Positions 8,254 to 17,317 of a stretch of DNA of 64,000 nucleotides are shown piece by piece. Origin of the DNA: Arthrobacter sp. StoSoilB20 (GTDB lineage Bacteria > Actinomycetota > Actinomycetes > Actinomycetales > Micrococcaceae); contig NZ_AP024651.1 of assembly GCF_019977295.1 (NCBI RefSeq), forward strand, positions 3,658,001-3,722,000, written 5' to 3'. The notes beneath the pieces were generated by a model. That model made no database searches. It was not told the DNA's origin and was given only the letters and a program-made list of their open reading frames with translations. Position 1 is the stretch's first letter. Every line of letters begins with the position of its first letter. Both the position numbers and the translations under genes were made by a program.

Positions 8254-8835
8254 GTGCCAACCGACATCCCCTGGAACCGTGGCGAGTGGACCAACCAGCC
8301 GGCCGCCGTCGTCGAGCAGGCAGGTGACCTGCTGGTGACCGCCGTCGAAAGCAGCGACGCTTGGCGCGTCACGTCCTACGGTTTCATCCACGACACAGAG
8401 CACGCACTCCTTGCCCCTTTTCCGCAGGACAGCGCCATGGAGGTTGAGTTTACGGCCGGGTTCTCCGAACAGTTCGACCAAGCGGGCATCTTCGTCCGCG
8501 TCAGCGCCGAACGCTGGATCAAAGCAGGAGTCGAATTCGCCGACGGCGCCGCTCAAGTGGGCGCGGTGGTGACGGACGGCTTCTCGGACTGGTCCTTGGC
8601 GCCTGTGCCGGAATGGAACGGCGGGCGGGTTCGCATGAGGGTCAGCCGCTCGGGCGACGCACTCACCATCCGGGCCGCTTCAGGCGGGAACGAGCTCCAG
8701 CTGGTGCGGGTGGTGCCATTTGCCCCCGATCTGGTCGCAACCGCCGGGCCTTTCACATGCGCACCAACACGCGCAGGCTTGACCATTCCTTTTCACTCCT
8801 GGCGGGCCACCCCAGCGGACAGCAACCTCCACTGA
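8254..8835 (+). CDS. DUF1349 family protein
   Basis: 193 residues from the GTG at 8254, with GAGGAG eight bases upstream. It matches the DUF1349 (concanavalin-A-like lectin/glucanase fold) family: TSYGFIHDTEHALLAP, then VEFTAGFSEQFDQAGIFVRVSAERWIKAGVEF, a typical stretch, and SDWSLAPVPEW. It has no signal peptide and is cytosolic. Relatives are sometimes annotated as regulators of enolase or as sugar-binding domains, but the function is not established. Confidence 0.8.
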   Translation: MPTDIPWNRGEWTNQPAAVVEQAGDLLVTAVESSDAWRVTSYGFIHDTEHALLAPFPQDSAMEVEFTAGFSEQFDQAGIFVRVSAERWIKAGVEFADGAAQVGAVVTDGFSDWSLAPVPEWNGGRVRMRVSRSGDALTIRAASGGNELQLVRVVPFAPDLVATAGPFTCAPTRAGLTIPFHSWRATPADSNLH

Positions 8836-8962
8836 CGCGGCAGGTGCGGAACGGGCTTGCGGGTCCAATCGTTCATGAGATTATGGAGATTACTGCGGCC
8901 TGCAACTGATCAGTGCCGCCACTCAGTTGGCTCCGTAACAAGCCTATGGGGGGCACATCACG

Positions 8963-9475
8963 GTGGAAGATACTGCAAGTCTTTGGCGTACTGACCCCAC
9001 GACGTTTCGCGACGTCGTGGTCAACCGCCGAGCCATTGAAGCTGCTTTGGCGGGCGAGTGCCCTCCGGTGGAGCGCGTCAGGTACCTGGCTCTCCTCGGC
9101 CGGGACGCCGAGGCCCTCGACGAAGGCTTCAAACTGCTGCCCCATACCGATGACCGCCGTGAGTTATTGCTGATACTTGCCCAGGTCCATCAGCGGCAGT
9201 ACCGCTGGCACGATGCAGCAGTCCTCCACGAAAGGGCACTGCGAACAGTGCGGTCTCCCGGAGATGAGGCCTACGTTCGTCACCACATCGGCCGGCGACT
9301 CTTCGATGAAGCCCGCTTCCGTTCTGCTGCCGATGAATTTCAATGGGCAGCGGATTTGTACCGAGTGGCCGGGCATCCCGACCTTGCCGAGGACAACCGC
9401 CAAGCCATGCGCCATGCCCTCCAGGTACACAGCGCCGAGCGCGGCATGGAACGTTCAGCGTTCGACCTCTCCTAA
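8963..9475 (+). CDS. TPR-like cytosolic protein
   Basis: 170 residues from a GTG at 8963. It is helical and Ala/Arg/Leu-rich, with helix pairs reading like tetratricopeptide repeats (ERVRYLALLGRDAEALDEGFK, RRELLLILAQVHQRQYRWHDAAVLHERAL, VRHHIGRRLFDEARFRSAADEFQWAADLY). The ...YRWHDAAVLHERAL and ..ARFRSAADEFQWAADLY units fit the TPR spacing of small residues. No catalytic motif or secretion signal is seen. It is probably a protein-protein interaction module. Partner unknown. Confidence 0.65.
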   Translation: MEDTASLWRTDPTTFRDVVVNRRAIEAALAGECPPVERVRYLALLGRDAEALDEGFKLLPHTDDRRELLLILAQVHQRQYRWHDAAVLHERALRTVRSPGDEAYVRHHIGRRLFDEARFRSAADEFQWAADLYRVAGHPDLAEDNRQAMRHALQVHSAERGMERSAFDLS

Positions 9476-9603
9476 GACCCAAGGCCCCAACAGAATCAGC
9501 ACTCCAGACAGTGGGTATCCCCTGCCTGGGACCTGCCGCTCAAGCAACTTCCGCAACGGGCCTTCCCACCCACAACCGGCTTTGGCACCCGCCTGATGTA
9601 GCC

Positions 9604-9621
9604 TAGTAAGTAAGCTGACTA
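9604..9621. promoter_or_regulatory. candidate MarR operator
   Basis: TAGTAAG-TAAG-CTGACTA is an 18-bp near-palindrome (six of seven arm bases pair) ending 25 bp before the MarR start at 9647. Its size and position suit autoregulation by a winged-helix MarR dimer. Inferred, not shown. Confidence 0.5.
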
Positions 9622-9646
9622 ATTGTGAAAGCCTGGGGGTGCCTGA

Positions 9647-10063
9647 ATGCCTGATATGGAACGATGGCCAACCAGCCGGCTGCTGTCTACTGCGGCCCGG
9701 CTCGTGGAACTGGCATGGAACGACAAACTACGTCCGCTGGGGTTGACCTATCCGGCGGTCCTTACGCTCGACGCGGTCGCAACAGGGGGACCCATCACGC
9801 CCGGGGATCTTGCCCGCAGCGTCCGGGTTCAAGCGCAAACCATGGGGCCGCTGCTGACCAGGCTTGAATCGCGTGGCTATATCCGCCGTGAGCCCAACCG
9901 CTTCGACCGCCGCAGCCAATTGGTATTGATCACCGACCTGGGCCTGAGCCTGCTGGAGCAATCCCATGACCAGGAGAGCACGGTCCTCTCAGCGGTTGAT
10001 CTGGACTCCGAGGGCCTCCGCGAAGAGCTCCTCGCAATCGTGCGCCACACGAATTTCCACTGA
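9647..10063 (+). CDS. MarR family transcriptional regulator
   Basis: 138 residues with the MarR winged helix: LTYPAVLTLDAVATGGPITPGDLARSVRVQAQTMGPLLTRLESRGYIRREPNRFDRRSQLVLITDLG. The recognition helix is around VQAQTMGPLLTRLESRG, and the wing contains the family D-R-R signature. The C-terminal dimer helix is short. A candidate operator lies in its own promoter region. No adjacent efflux or catabolic gene reveals the ligand. Confidence 0.85.
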   Translation: MPDMERWPTSRLLSTAARLVELAWNDKLRPLGLTYPAVLTLDAVATGGPITPGDLARSVRVQAQTMGPLLTRLESRGYIRREPNRFDRRSQLVLITDLGLSLLEQSHDQESTVLSAVDLDSEGLREELLAIVRHTNFH

Positions 10064-10217
10064 GCGCAGGTCATCCCGCGTAGACGAAAGTTCTTCTATC
10101 AAGCAGTATGGAGTTATCCGCTGATGAAGTCCGGCGTCCCAAGGAGAAAACCTCTCCAACCACAACACCGGGCTAATGACACTGACAGTGATGCCCGGAC
10201 GAGTAAAAAAGGGCATC

Positions 10218-10397
10218 ATGAGTGAACTTCAAATAGGTGACAATTTGCCGGTGGACCTCCTGAGCTTCAGGGCAGCTGAGTGCCTTGTTTCAACGGGAGC
10301 ACCTGAATCCGAGGACGTGTGCGTCCTGGACGCAGGCCACACAGGAAACCATTTGGCCGCAGGGGCAGACATGGTGGTTCGGGCCGTCTGGGCCTAG
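10218..10397 (+). CDS. small hypothetical protein, 59 residues
   Basis: ATG at 10218 with an A-rich AAAAAAGGG stretch upstream. It encodes MSELQIGDNLPVDLLSFRAAEC and ends VVRAVWA. It contains two Cys (AAECLVSTG, EDVCVLDAGHTGNH), and CVLDAGHTGNH resembles a small Cys/His module seen in other short actinobacterial proteins (C-x5-H-x-G-x-H). The frame continues upstream to 10176 but without a better start. The next gene is convergent behind a strong terminator. Function unknown; existence is moderately likely. Confidence 0.5.
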   Translation: MSELQIGDNLPVDLLSFRAAECLVSTGAPESEDVCVLDAGHTGNHLAAGADMVVRAVWA

Positions 10398-10431
10398 ACC
10401 GCGGGAAGCCTGGACCAAAAGAACAATAAGT

Positions 10432-10468
10432 TGAGGGCAAGCGACGCCGTACGGCTCGCTTGCCCTCA
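10432..10468 (-). terminator. intrinsic terminator of selO
   Basis: A 13-bp perfect stem (TGAGGGCAAGCGA at 10432-10444, complement at 10456-10468) with an 11-base loop that is itself self-complementary (GCCGTACGGC). On the minus strand it begins 6 bp after the selO stop and is followed by a T-rich run (ACTTATTGTTCTTTT). It may also block read-through from the plus strand. Confidence 0.85.
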
Positions 10469-10474
10469 GCGTTC

Positions 10475-11938
10475 CTAGGTGCCGCAGAAAGTCCGGTACG
10501 GGCCGAAGCTTTCCGGTGCAGGCTCGGCATACTTTTCCAGTCCAGGGCGTTCGCTGTACGGCTCGGACAAGGCCGCCACCAAACGCTCTGCAGGGCCGGT
10601 GTCCCCTTCCGTGGCCGCAGCAAGGGCTTCTTCCACCAGATGGTTCCGAGGGATGTAGACCGGGTTCACCCTGTCCATGGCATCGGCATCCGGAGACAAC
10701 GCCCGCCATCGATCCAACCAAGCATCGAACGCAGCCAGATCCAGGATTTGCCTGCGCGAGGGTTCGGTTTCCCCACGGGCTGCCTTGCCGAGGCTCCGGA
10801 AGAACGAGGTGTAGTCCGCGCGCGCCTCTTGAACCAACTGCAGGAGCTCATCCACCACAGGTGAGGCAACGTCGTCGTCAATTGCCTCCGGCAGCCCAAG
10901 TTTGGCCTTCATGCCGTTGAACCATGTTGCGCTGTACTCCTCCCGGAAACCTTTGAGCGCTTCAACGGCGAGGGCAACAGCCTGCTCCTCATCCTCATGG
11001 ATCAGGACGGCGATTGACTCAGCAAAGCGGGCAAGGTTCCACTCAGCAACCACCGGCTGGTTCCTGTAGGCGTAGCGTCCCATCTCATCAATGGAGCTGT
11101 AGACCGCCCCCGGATCGAAGCCTTCCATGAAAGCACACGGGCCATAATCGATGGTTTCACCGGACACCGTCATGTTGTCTGTGTTCATGACGCCGTGCAC
11201 GAATCCCACCAGCATCCACTGCGCCACAAGTTTCGCCTGTACCGAAATGACGGCCTTGAGCAGCGCGAGGTAGCGGTTGCTTTCAGCGGCCGACGACGGG
11301 TGGTGGCGTTCGATTGCATGGTCGGCAAGGCGGCGAAGCAGGTCCAGGTCATTGGAGGCCCTGGCGTACTGGAAACTGCCAACCCGCAAGTGGCTTGCCG
11401 CCACCCTGGTCAGGACGGCCCCCGGAAGGAGTGCCTCCCTCTGAACCTGCCGCCCTGTGGCAACCACCGCGAGCGACCTCGTGGTGGGAATGTTCAGCGC
11501 ATGCATCGACTCACTCACGATGTACTCCCGCACCATGGGTCCGATCGCGGCCAGGCCATCACCGTTCCGGGCAAAGGGCGTGCGCCCCGAACCCTTGAGG
11601 TGTATATCGCGGAGTTTTCCGTCAGCATCTTCAACCTCACCCAGCAAGAGGGCGCGGCCGTCCCCCAGGCGAGGCGAATAGAAGCCGAACTGGTGCCCGG
11701 CATACCCTTGGGCCACCGGCGTAGCTTCCTCCGGCAGGGCATTGCCGATCAGCAACCGCACGCCCTCCGGGGTCCGGAGGAAATCGGGATCAAAACCAAG
11801 CTCGACGGCGAGTGGCTGGTTGAGCATCAGAAGCTGCGGATCCGGAGCTTCCTCCGCCCGCCACGGCACAGCCAGCTCCGGCAACGCTCCGGCGAACTGC
11901 CCTTGGAAGGTGATGGTGGAACGTGCTACGTCACTCAT
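10475..11938 (-). CDS. selO: protein adenylyltransferase SelO (YdiU)
   Basis: 487 residues, a normal length for bacterial SelO. This pseudokinase-fold enzyme transfers AMP from ATP to Ser/Thr/Tyr of proteins, linked to redox stress in model organisms. Family segments visible are [14 protein letters not shown] near the N-terminus, [23 protein letters not shown] (nucleotide-binding loop), [36 protein letters not shown], and [27 protein letters not shown] with the metal-binding N and D. It ends RTFCGT, with Cys at the place where some eukaryotic homologues carry selenocysteine. Monocistronic, with its own terminator. Confidence 0.93.
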   Translation of the reverse strand: MSDVARSTITFQGQFAGALPELAVPWRAEEAPDPQLLMLNQPLAVELGFDPDFLRTPEGVRLLIGNALPEEATPVAQGYAGHQFGFYSPRLGDGRALLLGEVEDADGKLRDIHLKGSGRTPFARNGDGLAAIGPMVREYIVSESMHALNIPTTRSLAVVATGRQVQREALLPGAVLTRVAASHLRVGSFQYARASNDLDLLRRLADHAIERHHPSSAAESNRYLALLKAVISVQAKLVAQWMLVGFVHGVMNTDNMTVSGETIDYGPCAFMEGFDPGAVYSSIDEMGRYAYRNQPVVAEWNLARFAESIAVLIHEDEEQAVALAVEALKGFREEYSATWFNGMKAKLGLPEAIDDDVASPVVDELLQLVQEARADYTSFFRSLGKAARGETEPSRRQILDLAAFDAWLDRWRALSPDADAMDRVNPVYIPRNHLVEEALAAATEGDTGPAERLVAALSEPYSERPGLEKYAEPAPESFGPYRTFCGT

Positions 11939-12119
11939 TTCTTAAGGATATAGACGCAGTTCCCCGCTCGAAAGGACAAGCAGCCCGGATAGCATGTGAA
12001 CTTACTACCCATCCATGGAGGGCAGGCAGGGATCTCCCCGCACTCGCGATAGGCTGGTAGAGGTGCGCCGGGAAGTCTGGTCGGCATAGTTTCGTCGACC
12101 CCTTGCAAAGGACACTTGT

Positions 12120-13463
12120 ATGAACAACAACCGGACCGACCCACCGCGCTCCTCCATCCTTGGACGTGGAAGCTACGCCGAATCGCTGCGCATTGGGGCA
12201 ATCCTCCGTAAGGAAACGGTAGGTGGCGCCCTGCTGGTCGCCGGTGCCGTGCTTGCCCTCATCTGGGCCAACTCCCCCGCCGCGGACAGCTACTTCGCCT
12301 TGCGGGACTTCAAGATCGGCTATGAGCCGTGGCATTTGGAACTCAGCCTGGGTGCCTGGGCAGCCGACGGCCTGCTGGCCATCTTCTTCTTCCTCGTAGG
12401 GCTGGAACTCAAACGTGAGTTCGTGGCCGGAGACCTTCGTCAGTTCAGCAAGTCAATCGTCCCCATCGCGGCGGCGGCCGGCGGAGTGGTGGTCCCGGCC
12501 GTCATTTACGCAATCATCAATGCAAGCAGTCCGGAAACCCTGCGCGGTTGGGCCATCCCGACCGCCACAGACATTGCTTTCGCGGTTGCAGTGTTGGCCA
12601 TCATCGGGTCACATCTGCCCAGCGCCTTGCGCATTTTCCTTCTGACGCTTGCGGTGGTGGATGACTTGATCGCCATCAGCATCATCGCCATCTTCTACTC
12701 TTCCGACATCCAGGTCACGCCGCTGCTCTTTGCCTTGATCCCCTTGGCGGCCTACACGTTCCTGGCCCAAAAGTACCGACGCTTCTTCGGCACCAAGCCC
12801 ATGGCGGCCTGGCTTATCCTGCTCCCCCTCGGTTTGGCCGTCTGGGCGCTCATCCATGCCTCCGGTATCCACGCAACGGTTGCAGGTGTGCTCCTGGGCT
12901 TCGCCATCCCCGTGATCCGTTCACAGGCAAGCGGGGGACCTGAGGCGGGTCCAGGGCTTTCCGAAATCTTCGAGCACCGCTTCCGGCCCATCTCGGCCGG
13001 AATCGCAGTCCCGGTCTTCGCCTTCTTCTCCGCCGGCGTCGCAGTGGGTGGCTGGGAAGGACTTGGTTCGGCGCTGACGGACCCCGTCGCCATCGGCATC
13101 ATCGTGGCGCTGGTCCTGGGCAAGCCAATCGGCATTCTCGGGACAACCTGGGTCCTCACGAAAATCACCAAGGCTTCCCTGGACAGCTCCTTCAAATGGA
13201 TCGATGTCCTGGGTGTTTCAGTGCTGGCAGGAATCGGCTTCACTGTTTCCTTGCTGGTGGCAGAGCTCAGCTTCGGCCAAGGCAGCATTCACGATGATCA
13301 CGCCAAGGTGGGGATCCTTGCCGCCTCATTGTTGGCGGCACTGCTGGCCTCCGTTGTGCTGAGCACCCGCAACCGCCAGTACCGCATTGCCGAGGCACAG
13401 GAAGCCATCGATTCCGACGACGACGGCATACCGGACGTTTACCAGCAGGACTCCCGTCCCTGA
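12120..13463 (+). CDS. nhaA: Na+/H+ antiporter NhaA
   Basis: 447 residues with about 12 transmembrane segments. NhaA extrudes Na+ (or Li+) in exchange for protons and helps pH and salt homeostasis. It has the conserved [18 protein letters not shown] segment and the ion-binding Asp pair in [19 protein letters not shown], equivalent to D163-D164 of the E. coli protein. [21 protein letters not shown] is also typical. The cytosolic C-terminus ends in an acidic stretch [11 protein letters not shown] that resembles a calcium-binding thrombospondin type-3 loop, unusual here. ATG at 12120. Confidence 0.92.
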   Translation: MNNNRTDPPRSSILGRGSYAESLRIGAILRKETVGGALLVAGAVLALIWANSPAADSYFALRDFKIGYEPWHLELSLGAWAADGLLAIFFFLVGLELKREFVAGDLRQFSKSIVPIAAAAGGVVVPAVIYAIINASSPETLRGWAIPTATDIAFAVAVLAIIGSHLPSALRIFLLTLAVVDDLIAISIIAIFYSSDIQVTPLLFALIPLAAYTFLAQKYRRFFGTKPMAAWLILLPLGLAVWALIHASGIHATVAGVLLGFAIPVIRSQASGGPEAGPGLSEIFEHRFRPISAGIAVPVFAFFSAGVAVGGWEGLGSALTDPVAIGIIVALVLGKPIGILGTTWVLTKITKASLDSSFKWIDVLGVSVLAGIGFTVSLLVAELSFGQGSIHDDHAKVGILAASLLAALLASVVLSTRNRQYRIAEAQEAIDSDDDGIPDVYQQDSRP

Positions 13464-13492
13464 GAAGCAGTCCGGGCGGCCAGCCGCCACAG

Positions 13493-13822
13493 CTACTTCC
13501 GTTGCCGGCCGTCGCCCGGCAGCAACGGCCTGCTCATCGGCACTTGTTCGGTATAGGGCGCGCGGGGCCGGGCGGGCAGCTCATCGATGAGCTCATTTGC
13601 AGCATGTGCCAGCAGGTCCCTCTGCAACGGTGGCAGCGAGTGCAGTGATTGGAGGTAGGCATCCACTTCGTATTCGCCCACCATGCCGCCGATGGAAAAG
13701 TAGCGCAGCCATAAATCCTCACCGGGGATACCAGCGCTTGCCAAGGCTTTGCGGAGACCCTTGAGCTGGAGTTGTTCTTGAAGGGACAGTCCCTGGCAAT
13801 CGTTACTCCCGGCTTCCGTCAT
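13493..13822 (-). CDS. small hypothetical protein overlapping the ANTAR gene
   Basis: 109 residues from the ATG at 13822, which has AAGGAAGGA upstream. It starts inside the end of the GAF-ANTAR gene (20-bp overlap), so the two are translationally coupled. It is helical: LQEQLQLKGLRKALASAG, WLRYFSIGGMVGEYEVDAYLQSLHSLPPLQRDLLAHAANELIDELP, then a Pro/Arg-rich tail. No domain recognised. The coupling suggests it works with the ANTAR regulator, perhaps as a partner or antagonist. Confidence 0.7.
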   Translation of the reverse strand: MTEAGSNDCQGLSLQEQLQLKGLRKALASAGIPGEDLWLRYFSIGGMVGEYEVDAYLQSLHSLPPLQRDLLAHAANELIDELPARPRAPYTEQVPMSRPLLPGDGRQRK

Positions 13823-14540
13823 ATGTTCCTTCCTTGCTCCCACCCGTGAGGATCCCGGTGCTGACGGATGCCAGTGACTGCATGGATTCCTGGGACAGCA
13901 GAAGAAGTTCCCTGATCGCCTCCTCCTCGGTCAGGCCACGCTGGCCCATGAGATAACCCTGGGCGCGGCTGATCGCGTCACGGCTGTTCAAGGCGTGGAC
14001 GAGGCCATCGCTGAACCGTTTGGGTGTCTCCGAGGTTTGTATGTTGTCCAGGAGAATCGCGGCACTGCCGGCAAGCTTTTCCAAGGATCGGGCCGTCGCT
14101 TGGCCATAGGCGCCAGGGGCAGCGGAATAGAGCTTCATGGCCCCCAGACACCGGGCTCCCCTCACCAACGGGACGCTGATCACGGAGGAGATCGAAAGTT
14201 TCACCGCGGCTTCAGCCCACTGCGGCCACCGCTGATCCGTGCCGGCATCATCAACGATCACTGTCCGCTCGGTTGCCCACGCGCTCAGGCAAGGGCCCTG
14301 CCCCAACCGGTACTGGGATTGGTCGCCCTCGATCACCAAGGGATCGGTGGCCCCGGCGCTGGTTCTGTTGCCCTGCCCATCGATCAGGGACACTCCTGCG
14401 CCTGCGCTGCCGGGAAAGGCATCACGGATTCCCTCGGCCAATAATTGAACAGCCCGGTCCACCTTTTCCTCCGTCAGGAGCAATCCCTTGATGCGGGCCA
14501 GAGTCAGGGTGAGTTCGTCGAGGGGAAGTTGCTGGGACAT
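13803..14540 (-). CDS. GAF-ANTAR RNA-binding regulator
   Basis: 245 residues from the ATG at 14540 (AAAGG upstream). The N-terminal half is a GAF sensor (ELTLTLARIKGLLLTEEKVDRAVQLLAEGI, AGAGVSLIDGQGNRTSAGATDP, GQGPCLSAWATERTVIVDD, ISVPLVRGARCLGAMKLYS). The C-terminal helices (VHALNSRDAISRAQGYLMGQRGLTEEEAIRELLLLSQES) are an ANTAR domain with the conserved R-x-x-I-x-x-A-x-G-x-L/I-M core. ANTAR proteins bind paired hexaloop RNA hairpins to prevent termination. The two conserved Cys in the GAF may sense ligand or redox state. Target transcripts are not identifiable here. Confidence 0.85.
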   Translation of the reverse strand: MSQQLPLDELTLTLARIKGLLLTEEKVDRAVQLLAEGIRDAFPGSAGAGVSLIDGQGNRTSAGATDPLVIEGDQSQYRLGQGPCLSAWATERTVIVDDAGTDQRWPQWAEAAVKLSISSVISVPLVRGARCLGAMKLYSAAPGAYGQATARSLEKLAGSAAILLDNIQTSETPKRFSDGLVHALNSRDAISRAQGYLMGQRGLTEEEAIRELLLLSQESMQSLASVSTGILTGGSKEGTYDGSRE

Positions 14541-14886
14541 AAGACAAAGACCTTTCGCGGGATCAACGTTCCCGCCCAATGGCTTAGGCCGCTTGCTGGA
14601 CCTGATCGTTTCAACGATCCATTCTCAGAATAGTCACAGCAGCATTCCCTTCTCAACGGCCCTGCCGCTGGCAGACCGCCGGACCCATCCGTCCGGCCTT
14701 GGGTGCAGGCAATTTTCAGAACCACCCGTACTGCACGCTCCCCCGCATTTAGCGTGGCCGGAAGGCAAGCAAAAGCGCATCGGATGGGACGAGCTGTATT
14801 CTCTACTTGAGCCACATCTTGATGGCCTTTTTTGGTTTGGAACCACGCCCTAAAGGTGCTGAACCATTGACGTTCCTGGGGGAACC
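14541..14886. other. divergent intergenic region
   Basis: Promoter region between the GAF-ANTAR gene and the lipoprotein at 14887. I see no supported gene, no strong hairpin and no recognisable operator; frames within it lack coding character. Confidence 0.4.
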
Positions 14887-16428
14887 ATGATTCAGTCCCG
14901 ATCCTCGCGGGCCCTTGCCGGCATCACGTCAATTGGATTCCGGATAGCCGCCGTGAGCGCCGCGATGATGCTGTCGGCATGCACCATGATTCCCCTACCG
15001 GTAGAACCCACAGCAACCACGCCTCCAGCCAGCGCGGCTCCGGCGGCGAGAAATACAGAAACCGCGACGGCGGCGTGGGAAGTTGCGCTGACTCCGATCG
15101 GCCAGCCTGTGGTTGCCGACGGCGTTGCCTTGGTTTACGCGTCGACGCCCACTGGTGTAAATGCCCATGCTTTCTCAATTGCTGACGGCAAACAACTGTG
15201 GACGCAGCCCGTTCATCCGGGATACGAAGCTCCTTCAGTACCTTTGGAGCCTGTTGTCAGCAAGACAGCCTCGGGCCGGAGCGCCGCGATCTTCCTGCAG
15301 GCGGCTTCTGTTCCAGCCGGGCTCGACAGTGACGTGGCCTGGTGGACTGCGCCTGTTGCCTTTGACCTCAGCACCGGCAAGGAGCTGTACCGCGGACGGC
15401 CGGAGCTGGTCAGCACCCGTCCTTTTGCCTGCGACGGACTCCTCGACCTGTGCTTTATAGCCTTTGATGAGAACACCCAGTCAGTTGAGCACTGGGTGGA
15501 CATTGAAACCGGTGAGGAGTCCGGGGGTGCTGACATCAACCCGCTCACCGGGGTTTTCCAGCCTGTGGGCAAAGAGTTGTACTCGGTGGTGACGGACGGA
15601 GTTGAAAAGCTGGCCCACGTGGCATACGGCGAGGTCCTGTGGGAAGTGGAGATAGAGAAGGTCTTTGGCAAGGGTGCCTCCACCGATTTTGGCAGGCACT
15701 TCATCTACTCCGAAAAGCTGGACCTTTACATAGGATCGGTCGGCATCAATCCCACCGATTTCTCTCCGGATAAGTTCGCTGAACAAACCTTTTCAATGAA
15801 CCTTCGCGACACCACCAAAACGGTGGGCTTCCGGGCTTCCAGCGGACGGGTTCTATGGACGGCAGACGGCACGCAGGTGCAGTGCGCCGAGACGATCGGA
15901 ACCGTGGGCACCAAGTTGGAGGACGGCGATGCATTTCCCGTCCGCTGCGAATACACAGAGGGCTTCATTGAATTTCCCGCAGGAAAGTACCGGAGCGCTC
16001 AAACGAAACTGGTGGGCTACCACCCCCTTACGGGCGAAGTCGCCTGGGAAATCAAACCCGTGGAGTCGCGGACCTGGGACTCGTACGGGCTCCTGCCCTC
16101 GGCGGGCCGCGGAGATCAGGTCATCGCCGGCACGTTTTGGAGCGCAAACCTCTTGGATACCCGTACAGGTAAATATCGGGGCACCACGTTCGAAGACGTT
16201 TTTGTTTGCTTGAAGGCGGCAACATACGTCATGCCTCCTGACGGCCCCTACACGGATAGCCCGGGCTCCGGCTCGTACACGGCATTTCCCTGCACTAAGG
16301 GCGGGACGGCGGTGCCGGCACTGACGTACGGCGCACTCACTGACGTCAGCACCCCGGAGCAGGACACTGCCGTCATCTCCTTGGAAGGAAAAGTGGCCGG
16401 GTACAAGCTCCTCAAGGACTTCGTCTAG
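14887..16428 (+). CDS. PQQ-like beta-propeller lipoprotein
   Basis: 513 residues. The N-terminal signal ends in the lipobox LSAC (Cys about 32, ...AVSAAMMLSACTMIPLP), followed by a Pro/Thr/Ala linker, so it is anchored outside the membrane. The rest has repeating beta-propeller blades with Trp/Gly pairs: DGKQLWTQPVHPG, STGKELYRGRP, GEVLWEVEIEKVF, SSGRVLWTADGTQ, LTGEVAWEIKPVE, RTGKYRGTTFEDV. This fits the PQQ-like domain family, here without evidence of cofactor binding. Role unknown; such proteins often act in envelope assembly or as scaffolds. Confidence 0.8.
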   Translation: MIQSRSSRALAGITSIGFRIAAVSAAMMLSACTMIPLPVEPTATTPPASAAPAARNTETATAAWEVALTPIGQPVVADGVALVYASTPTGVNAHAFSIADGKQLWTQPVHPGYEAPSVPLEPVVSKTASGRSAAIFLQAASVPAGLDSDVAWWTAPVAFDLSTGKELYRGRPELVSTRPFACDGLLDLCFIAFDENTQSVEHWVDIETGEESGGADINPLTGVFQPVGKELYSVVTDGVEKLAHVAYGEVLWEVEIEKVFGKGASTDFGRHFIYSEKLDLYIGSVGINPTDFSPDKFAEQTFSMNLRDTTKTVGFRASSGRVLWTADGTQVQCAETIGTVGTKLEDGDAFPVRCEYTEGFIEFPAGKYRSAQTKLVGYHPLTGEVAWEIKPVESRTWDSYGLLPSAGRGDQVIAGTFWSANLLDTRTGKYRGTTFEDVFVCLKAATYVMPPDGPYTDSPGSGSYTAFPCTKGGTAVPALTYGALTDVSTPEQDTAVISLEGKVAGYKLLKDFV

Positions 16429-16448
16429 GCCCTGGCCCCACGAAACAT

Positions 16449-16499
16449 GCCCTTGTCCGTCCCACTCAGCGCACTACTGCGAGGGGGACGAACAAGGGC
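16449..16499. terminator. bidirectional terminator between lipoprotein and paa genes
   Basis: GCCCTTGTCCGTCCC (16449-16463) pairs with 16485-16499 with a single mismatch over 15 positions and a 21-base loop. It lies between the plus-strand lipoprotein stop (16428) and the minus-strand paaG stop (16529). There is no strong T-run, so a hairpin-only or bidirectional terminator is inferred. Confidence 0.6.
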
Positions 16500-16528
16500 G
16501 GGATCCGGCGCGGAAGCGGAAGCGGGAG

Positions 16529-17308
16529 CTACCCCTTGAAAACGGGCGCCCGCTTCTCCTGGAAAGCCCGGAAACCCTCGGCGTAATCGTCGGTCTTGCA
16601 CAGCCGGGCCTGTTCAGCGTTTTCCTCGGTCATGGAAGCCCACAGGCCCAGGCGCTGGTCGCGGATGTGCGCTACGAGTTCCTTGGAGGCGTTGAACGCC
16701 TCGGTCGCTCCGAGGGCCACACGGGAAACGATCTCCCGCGTTACCGGCAGCAGGGAATCCGCCGGCATCGCCCGGCTGAACATCCCCTGCTCCACAGCTT
16801 CCGCCCCTGAAATGAGGTCGGCTGTATAGATGAGGTCCAGCGTACGGTGCATCCCAAGGCGTTCGGTGAAGTACCAGTGCCCGCCGGAATCCAAGGTGGC
16901 CCCCAGCTTGGCAAAGGGTGAACCGAACTTGGCGTTGTCCGCCACATACACAACGTCCGTGGCCAGCAATAACCCCAGCCCCACCCCCAGGCAAGCACCG
17001 TGCGCGGCAGCGAACGTGGGCGTGGGGAAGGCAGCCATCTTCTTCAGCAGCGGCTCGACGAGTCCGCCGAGGTAGGCCTGGGCGTCGTCGGTTTCGGGAG
17101 TAACGGCAGCAATGTCGCGGCCGGCGCAGAAGGCGCGGCCTTCACCGCGAAGAAGCAACGCCCGCACCTCGCCGCGTGAGGCGGCGGCAGCGGCGTCGTC
17201 GTACGCTTTATCCAGTTCGGCAAGCGCGTCCTCGTTGAGGGAGTTCAGCTTGTCCGGGTAGTTCAGGACAATTTCGGCAATGCCGTTGGCAATGGAGAGC
17301 TCGATCAT
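16529..17308 (-). CDS. paaG: enoyl-CoA hydratase/isomerase, PaaG-like
   Basis: 259 residues of the crotonase superfamily. The oxyanion-hole segments are GRAFCAGRDIAAV and AAAHGACLGVGLGLLLATDVVYVADNAKFGSPFAKLG. ATLDSGGHWYF carries an Asp in place of the hydratase Glu, as in PaaG. PaaG isomerises the reactive epoxide (1,2-epoxyphenylacetyl-CoA) to the oxepin and later shifts a double bond. It follows paaE by 9 bp in the same direction, so it is the last gene of the operon, fitting its role immediately after the epoxidase. It could alternatively be PaaF-like; the Asp and position favour PaaG. Confidence 0.8.
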   Translation of the reverse strand: MIELSIANGIAEIVLNYPDKLNSLNEDALAELDKAYDDAAAAASRGEVRALLLRGEGRAFCAGRDIAAVTPETDDAQAYLGGLVEPLLKKMAAFPTPTFAAAHGACLGVGLGLLLATDVVYVADNAKFGSPFAKLGATLDSGGHWYFTERLGMHRTLDLIYTADLISGAEAVEQGMFSRAMPADSLLPVTREIVSRVALGATEAFNASKELVAHIRDQRLGLWASMTEENAEQARLCKTDDYAEGFRAFQEKRAPVFKG

Positions 17309-17317
17309 GGGGACTCC

